Shown here in pieces: positions 14,448 through 18,274 of a stretch of 18,274 bases of DNA (its first letter is position 1; every line of letters begins with the position of its first letter). A program made the translations under genes and the position numbers. The stretch covers positions 1 to 18,274 of the forward strand of contig JALSIF010000157.1 of assembly GCA_026981635.1 (NCBI GenBank). Direction: 5' to 3'. Source of the stretch: a bacterium. GTDB lineage: Bacteria > 4484-113 > JALSIF01. The notes below the pieces were generated by a model. That model ran no database searches. It worked only from the letters and a program-made list of their open reading frames with translations, and had not been told where the DNA came from.

Positions 14448-15322
14448 CCACCACTCTGCCTCAACCGGCCGCTGCGCTTTCGTCTGGCTTCCCTGAGGCG
14501 CTGTTCGGCCGCCTCGGCGTAGCGGGGATCCCGCTCAATGAGGATGAACTTCCGGTTCAGTTCAACGGCCGCCACCCCGGTGGTCCCCACCCCGGCCATG
14601 GGATCAAGTACCAGCGCCCCCTCCTGGCTGGTGGTGAGCAGGACCCGGCGGAGAAGCTCCAGGGGCTTCTGGGTAGGGTGGAGGCGGCGGCCTGCCTCAT
14701 CTCGCAGGCGCTCCTTACCGCCGCAGGTGGGGATCTCCCACAGGTTGGATCCGGCCCTGCCCAGACCGAACTGCTTGGCAAAGTTTCGGTTGAAGTAGTA
14801 GCCCTCCGGGTTTTTCTCACTCCTGGGCTTGACCTTCCTCCCCAGGGAGGCCCAAAGCAGGGTCTCGGTGGCGTTGGTAAAGCGAACCCCGAGCCAGTTG
14901 GGCATCGGGTTGGTCTTTATCCAGATGACGTCGTTCAGGATCCAAAAGTCCAGGTCCTGGAGAAGGCGGCCGATGCGGTAGATGCTGTGGTAAGTCCCGA
15001 TCACCCAGAGTGTGGCCTGGGGCTTCATTACCCGGCGAAGCTCCCCGAGCAGTCGCTCCATGAAGCGGTCGTAGCTGGCAAAGTCGTCAAACTGGTCCCA
15101 GGGGACAAAGACTCCCTCCACCCGAGATCGGTCGCCCCAGCGACGCAACTTATTACGGCGGCGGCGGGGCAAGCGGAGGGCATATGGTGGGTCAAGAAAG
15201 ACCAGGTCGGCGATCCCCTCGGGAAGAAGAGGAAGCACCTCCAGGGCATCGCCCAAGATGAGGCGGTTGGTCACGTAGCGGGGGCTGTAGGGCCTGGTGC
15301 GGCGTGGGTTTAGGCGAAGCAT
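14444..15322 (-). CDS. DNA adenine N6-methyltransferase, HinfI/CcrM-like beta class
   Basis: The 292 residues carry motif IV DPPY (44-47) before motif I DPMAGVGTT (240-248), the beta-class order. The central WILNDVIWIKTNPMPNW (127-143), FTNATETLLWA and CGGKERLRDE followed by HPTQKP are strongly like M.HinfI and CcrM as I remember them, so GANTC is a reasonable target guess. CcrM-type proteins often have a C-terminal extension; here it is only a basic tail. No restriction endonuclease is adjacent, so it is orphan or regulatory. ATG 15322 has GGAGGGTGAGGG just upstream, inside the end of the ABC gene, whose stop is three bases away. The arginine-rich insert at ~50-68 is unusual. Catalysis: SAM-dependent methylation of adenine. 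Confidence 0.9.
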   Translation of the reverse strand: MLRLNPRRTRPYSPRYVTNRLILGDALEVLPLLPEGIADLVFLDPPYALRLPRRRRNKLRRWGDRSRVEGVFVPWDQFDDFASYDRFMERLLGELRRVMKPQATLWVIGTYHSIYRIGRLLQDLDFWILNDVIWIKTNPMPNWLGVRFTNATETLLWASLGRKVKPRSEKNPEGYYFNRNFAKQFGLGRAGSNLWEIPTCGGKERLRDEAGRRLHPTQKPLELLRRVLLTTSQEGALVLDPMAGVGTTGVAAVELNRKFILIERDPRYAEAAEQRLREARRKRSGRLRQSGG

Positions 15323-15325
15323 CCC

Positions 15326-16309
15326 TCACCCTCCGAGCTGGCCTGCTCCCCCGACCGCTCCCACCGGACGGGGAATTCCCACAAACTGCAGGAAGATCTC
15401 CTCCAGCTTTGGTTCCAGCTGGGCCAGGCGCTCAAACTCAACCCTTAGCTCGGCCATGGCCCGCATCAGGTCATAGAAACCGGCCAGATCGGGCAGCTCA
15501 AACCTCACCCTCACCCTGCCCCCACTCCGCTCAAGTTGTCGGTGGGGGAACTGGCCCAGTACCTGCCCGGCCCGCTCCCACTCGCCAGCCGGCAGGATGA
15601 GCTCCAGATCGCTGCGCTGAAAGAGCCGCTTCAGTTCATCCACCCGCTCCTCCGCTACCACCCGGCCGTGGTTGATGATCACTACCCGGTCGGCCACCGC
15701 CTCGGCCACATCCATCTGGTGGGTGGTGATGAGGATGGTCTTGCCCTCCTGCTCGGCAAGCTGGCGGAGTCTTGCCCGGATGGCCAAGGCGCTGGAGATG
15801 TCCAGCCCCAGGGTGGGCTCATCAAGCATGAGCAGGGGAGGGTCGTTTACCAGTGCCACCGCCAGGGCAACCTTCTGCTGCATCCCCCGCGAGAGGGTGG
15901 AGACGGGGCGGTGGGCATGCCCGGCAAGGTCAAAGTCAGAAAGCAGCTCCATTCCCCGGCTTTGGGCCTGGCTTCGGCTAAGGCCCCGAAGCACCCCGAA
16001 GTAGATCAGGTTTTCAAGAGCGGTGAGGCGCCAGTAGAGGTTGCGCACTCCCTCCAGAAGCACCCCCATGGCCACCCCGAGGGGCTCAATCCTGACCTCT
16101 CCCTGGTCGGGCAGCACCAGACCCAGGATCACCTTGATGGTGGTGGTCTTGCCGGCTCCATTGGGGCCCAGAAAGGCGGTAACCTGGAAGGGAGGAACGG
16201 TAAAGCTAACCCCATCCAGGGCAACCGTCTCCCGCCTGCGGAAGGGAGCCAGGGTACGGAAGGTCTTTCTGAGCCCCCTTACCTCAATCCATGCCCCTGA
16301 CCGCTCCAC
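15326..16309 (-). CDS. ABC transporter ATP-binding protein (DrrA/NatA type), no adjacent permease
   Basis: This ATPase should drive a separate ABC-2-type permease. The 327 residues show Walker A GPNGAGKTTT (48-57), signature LSRGMQQK (139-146, R for the usual second G), Walker B LLMLDEPTLGLD (159-170), and the H-loop H197 in TTHQMD. The Q-loop region reads VLLEGVRNLYWRLTALEN with no Gln at the normal place. Residues ~230-315 form the C-terminal regulatory extension seen in DrrA-like exporters. No permease is present on either side. The GTG start 16309 has GGGAGG almost touching it; no better in-frame start exists nearby. The thioesterase stop is nine bases upstream and methyltransferase three bases downstream. 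Substrate is unknown. Confidence 0.9.
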   Translation of the reverse strand: MERSGAWIEVRGLRKTFRTLAPFRRRETVALDGVSFTVPPFQVTAFLGPNGAGKTTTIKVILGLVLPDQGEVRIEPLGVAMGVLLEGVRNLYWRLTALENLIYFGVLRGLSRSQAQSRGMELLSDFDLAGHAHRPVSTLSRGMQQKVALAVALVNDPPLLMLDEPTLGLDISSALAIRARLRQLAEQEGKTILITTHQMDVAEAVADRVVIINHGRVVAEERVDELKRLFQRSDLELILPAGEWERAGQVLGQFPHRQLERSGGRVRVRFELPDLAGFYDLMRAMAELRVEFERLAQLEPKLEEIFLQFVGIPRPVGAVGGAGQLGG

Positions 16310-16318
16310 TCCTCCCGC

Positions 16319-16771
16319 CTAGCCCTCCTCTTGACTTGGTCCCTGTAGCCCTGGCGTGGGGGCGTAGATGGCGGTGGAGCTGGCCACTACCCTGCCCTCA
16401 CGGTCCAACACCTCCCCTCGGGTGAAGAGCAGGCGGCTTCCCTTGCGCACCACCTCACCCCAGGCGGAAAGGGGAAGGGAAGACCGATCGGCAGGGTTGA
16501 GGAACTTGAGCTCCATCTCGGCGGTGGTGGCGTGGAGATCGCCGAAACCCAGCTCAGCCAGTACTGCCAGCCCCATGGCTATGTCCAGCAGTCCCGCACT
16601 GGCGGCACCGTGGAGGAATCCGGCCGGGTTGGTGAGGTGGTCCAGCCGGCTCAGGGTAAGCCTGCACCTACCCGGGGAGAGCTGGTCAATCTCTGCTCCA
16701 AGCAAGCGGTCAAAGCCCGAGCGGCTGAGTACCTTCTCGGCGATTGCAATCAGCCCGGCACCCTCTGCCAT
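16319..16771 (-). CDS. Hotdog-fold thioesterase, PaaI-like
   Basis: PaaI-type hotdog enzymes hydrolyse acyl-CoA thioesters. The 150-residue single-domain length is typical. N48, the HGAA (54-57, for the common HGG) and D63 in the GLLDIAMGLA helix occupy the usual catalytic positions; the strands ATTAEMELKFLNPA and GSRLLFTRGEVLDREG complete the fold. The ATG at 16771 is reasonable, though no Shine-Dalgarno precedes it, only a small inverted repeat. It lies 38 bases after the single-TM protein and nine before the ABC gene, so it belongs to the same transcript. The acyl substrate is unknown; a non-catalytic hotdog is possible. Confidence 0.82.
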   Translation of the reverse strand: MAEGAGLIAIAEKVLSRSGFDRLLGAEIDQLSPGRCRLTLSRLDHLTNPAGFLHGAASAGLLDIAMGLAVLAELGFGDLHATTAEMELKFLNPADRSSLPLSAWGEVVRKGSRLLFTRGEVLDREGRVVASSTAIYAPTPGLQGPSQEEG

Positions 16772-16781
16772 GGTGGTAGAG

Positions 16782-16802
16782 CTTAGCGGGAAAGAAGCTA
16801 AG
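16782..16802. promoter_or_regulatory. Short inverted repeat upstream of the thioesterase
   Basis: CTTAGC at 16782-16787 is the perfect complement of GCTAAG at 16797-16802, with a nine-base loop. It sits in the 38-base gap, 10 bases before the thioesterase ATG. It has no T-run, so it could be an RNA stem affecting translation, or chance. Confidence 0.22.
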
Positions 16803-16809
16803 GGAAGGG

Positions 16810-17577
16810 CTACTCGGAGATGACGAAGGTGACAAAGACCTCAATTGCCTTCTCCCCCCGCAGGCGCTGGAGGGTGAGGGTAGGGCCGCTCTCCAGCATG
16901 TCGGGCTGGCCAGCCGGAGAGAGGGCGGAAAGGTAGGGGTAGAGCTGGCGGAGAACCCTGGTGGGGTACTTGAGGGTAAAGCGGCGGGGGATCTGGCGCC
17001 CGAAGACCACCACCGGGCTCTGGTGGGGACCGGTGAGGCTGGGCGCCGAAAGGTCGTAGCGCACGTAGGCATCATCAAACACGTTGGACTGCTCAAAGAA
17101 GGGACGGATCAGCTCAATTCCCATCTCTCCGTCCTGGGCCTGGTTGAAGAGGGCGGCCATAAACTGTTCGGGGGTCATCCCCTGAACCAGGAAGTAGTAG
17201 TGGCTGGCCCAGGCGGGAAGGCTTTGCTCCCGGTAGCGGAAGCTGGCCCAGTGGGAACGGCGCAGGCGACCCGCCACCTCGGCCTTGGTCTCTGCCTCCA
17301 GGCTGACCTGGGCGACGAACTGGTCATGGCCGGTGATGTACCGGTAGTAGCGGGCACCAAAGTAGGGCAGGACACCAAAGAGGAGAACCCCGCCCAGGAG
17401 AAAGAGCAGGTTGCTGAGCAGGGTGCGGACCTCACCCGTGGTCCTCAGTCCCTGACTCTCAATGCGCCTAAGCAGGCGGCGGCGAAACTGGTCCTCTTCG
17501 GTGAGTTCGGGAAAGTCCCCCAGCACCTCACCCAGTCTCACCGCCCGACGCTCGGCTTCTCTTCTTCCCTGATGCAC
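16810..17577 (-). CDS. Single-TM protein of unknown function in the anti-sigma position
   Basis: No family was recognised. The 255 residues comprise a charged N-terminal region (~1-50, ELTEEDQFRRRLLRRIE), one membrane helix at ~53-73 (LLSNLLFLLGGVLLFGVLPYF), and a ~180-residue outer domain with strand-rich segments (SPVVVFGRQIPRRFTLK, GEKAIEVFVTFVISE). It lies just downstream of the ECF sigma gene, where membrane anti-sigma factors usually lie, and the N-in topology fits. It lacks the HxxxCxxC zinc anti-sigma motif and contains no cysteine. GTG 17577 has no clear Shine-Dalgarno; a later GTG (~17541) is possible. The role is inferred from location only. Confidence 0.65.
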   Translation of the reverse strand: MHQGRREAERRAVRLGEVLGDFPELTEEDQFRRRLLRRIESQGLRTTGEVRTLLSNLLFLLGGVLLFGVLPYFGARYYRYITGHDQFVAQVSLEAETKAEVAGRLRRSHWASFRYREQSLPAWASHYYFLVQGMTPEQFMAALFNQAQDGEMGIELIRPFFEQSNVFDDAYVRYDLSAPSLTGPHQSPVVVFGRQIPRRFTLKYPTRVLRQLYPYLSALSPAGQPDMLESGPTLTLQRLRGEKAIEVFVTFVISE

Positions 17578-17586
17578 CCGTACAAA

Positions 17587-17614
17587 TATACCCAGGGGGA
17601 GGGAAATAGGTTCC
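17587..17614 (-). promoter_or_regulatory. Possible ECF-type promoter before the single-TM gene
   Basis: On the minus strand GGAACC (17614-17609) is followed after 16 bases by GGTATA (17592-17587), ten bases before GTG 17577. GGAAC is a common ECF -35 core. This would make the TM gene an autoregulated target of the sigma factor, with a very short leader. The -10 is weak and chance is quite possible. Confidence 0.18.
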
Positions 17615-17666
17615 CGGCGGGCTGTAAAAAGAGTTTTGGGCAGATGAAGAAAGAGGGAAAAGAGGG

Positions 17667-18274
17667 CTAGTCCAGAAACTCCAGCACGTTGGGGCCGATC
17701 ATTTCCCTGACCAGCTCCCGTGCACGGCTAATGCGGCTTTTTACGGTACCGATAGAGATGCCCAGGATGTCGGCGATCTCCTGGTAGCTCATCTCCTGAA
17801 GCTCGCGCATGATGAGCACATCGCGGTAGATGGGCTTTAAGCTGTAGACCGCCTTGCGGATCTGTTCGGCGATCTGCTGGGGAACGATGGTCTCGGCCGG
17901 GTCGGCGTGGCGGGTGGCGGGCAGGCGCTCCAGAAGCTCCGGCCCGTCATCGTCGTTTGCTCGCTCCTGGATAAGCATCCTGCGCTGGAGGGACTGCTTA
18001 CGCAGGTGGCTCCTGATGTAATTGAGGGTGACCTTATAGATCCAGCTTTCAAGCGACGCCTCGCGGCGAAAGGAGCCGATGAACTTGAAGATACGCAGGA
18101 AGACCTCCTGGGCGATGTCCTCCAGCTGGTCGGTGGGGCCAAGGTGCTGGTAGATGATGTTGAAGACGTAGCGCTGATAGCGGGCCACCAGCTCGTCAAA
18201 AGCCTGCCGGTCACCCTCCTGGCAACGGGCGATCAGATCCTGCTTGTCCTGCCCGGGGTAGTAGGTGGGTGACC
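17667..18274 (-). CDS. ECF-type RNA polymerase sigma factor (start outside window)
   Basis: ECF sigma factors direct RNA polymerase to stress or envelope promoters. The frame is open from the window edge (18272) with no ATG, GTG or TTG before GTG 18188. The upstream residues LIARCQEGDRQAFDELV are the normal ECF opening, so GTG 18188 is internal and the true start lies outside. Region 2 (EDIAQEVFLRIFKF, ASLESWIYKVTLNYIRSHLRK) and region 4 (YRDVLIMRELQEMSYQEIA, DILGISIGTVKSRISRARE) are both present. The linker is rather long and acidic (NDDDGPELLERLPATRHADP). At least 201 residues are visible. It heads the row of TM protein, thioesterase, ABC ATPase and methyltransferase. Confidence 0.92.
   Translation of the reverse strand, partial: SPTYYPGQDKQDLIARCQEGDRQAFDELVARYQRYVFNIIYQHLGPTDQLEDIAQEVFLRIFKFIGSFRREASLESWIYKVTLNYIRSHLRKQSLQRRMLIQERANDDDGPELLERLPATRHADPAETIVPQQIAEQIRKAVYSLKPIYRDVLIMRELQEMSYQEIADILGISIGTVKSRISRARELVREMIGPNVLEFLD

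Noticed and set aside
14678-15313. 211-codon open frame antisense to the methyltransferase
   Set aside because: Same cause: the methyltransferase motifs on the other strand are complete.
7010-15322. HsdR-N-like protein and DNA methyltransferase as one restriction-modification system
   Set aside because: They are over 6 kb apart with very different composition, and the methyltransferase is of a type II, not type I, class.
15536-16300. 254-codon open frame antisense to the ABC ATPase
   Set aside because: Shadow of the ATPase gene, without domain features or a Shine-Dalgarno.
17023-17670. 215-codon open frame antisense to the single-TM gene
   Set aside because: No family features; crosses the end of the sigma gene, and composition fits a shadow frame.
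1-18274. CRISPR arrays, tRNAs, rRNAs, IS elements
   Set aside because: No spaced repeats, cloverleaf or transposase sequences were seen by eye on either strand; a covariance-model search was not possible.

Overview
This window is gene-dense, GC-rich bacterial chromosome (by eye a little above 60% GC). It has almost no intergenic space, many GTG/TTG starts and repeated 4-base stop/start overlaps. The genes are housekeeping and envelope genes: type II fatty-acid synthesis, MreC/MreD/PBP2, MscS, an ECF sigma factor and a LolD/DrrA-like ABC ATPase. Nothing here fixes the phylum; a GC-rich member of a deep or poorly sampled bacterial lineage is compatible. No tRNA, rRNA, CRISPR array, insertion sequence or phage gene was seen, and no gene-free stretch exceeds about 120 bases.

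Layout. (1) Bases 1-4584, plus strand: the end of plsX, then fabH, fabD, fabG, a 31-codon ORF and fabF. They are chained by TTGA, ATGA, GTGA and ATGA overlaps. acpP, which often sits between fabG and fabF, is missing; the small ORF is there instead. (2) 4600-5454, minus: a sirtuin with no cysteine, so no zinc ribbon. (3) 5455-5574: an AT-rich divergent intergenic region with a perfect palindrome. (4) 5575-6996, plus: an exported endonuclease/exonuclease/phosphatase-fold protein with an extra N-terminal domain. (5) 6997 to about 8115: a sharply AT-rich island with one gene, a stand-alone HsdR-N-like PD-(D/E)xK protein. Its arrival appears to have rewritten the tail of the neighbouring YbjQ gene. 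(6) 8070-9274, minus: YbjQ and patatin, translationally coupled. (7) 9318-12503, minus: mreC, mreD and mrdA, overlapping, with mreB and rodA absent. (8) 12502-14447, plus: an exported protein of unknown function coupled to an MscS channel. (9) 14444-18274, minus: an ECF sigma factor (start outside the window), a single-TM protein in the anti-sigma position, a hotdog thioesterase, an ABC ATPase without a permease, and a HinfI/CcrM-like adenine methyltransferase.

How they work together. The fab block makes and elongates acyl-ACP, and PlsX passes acyl chains to phospholipid synthesis. MreC/MreD/PBP2 build the side wall, and MscS protects against osmotic downshift. The sigma row could link envelope stress to transport and to DNA methylation, but that link rests on gene order alone. 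No complete novel defence or mobile system was found. The best leads are the acpP-position small ORF, the cysteine-free sirtuin, the AT-rich nuclease island and the sigma/TM/ABC/methyltransferase row.
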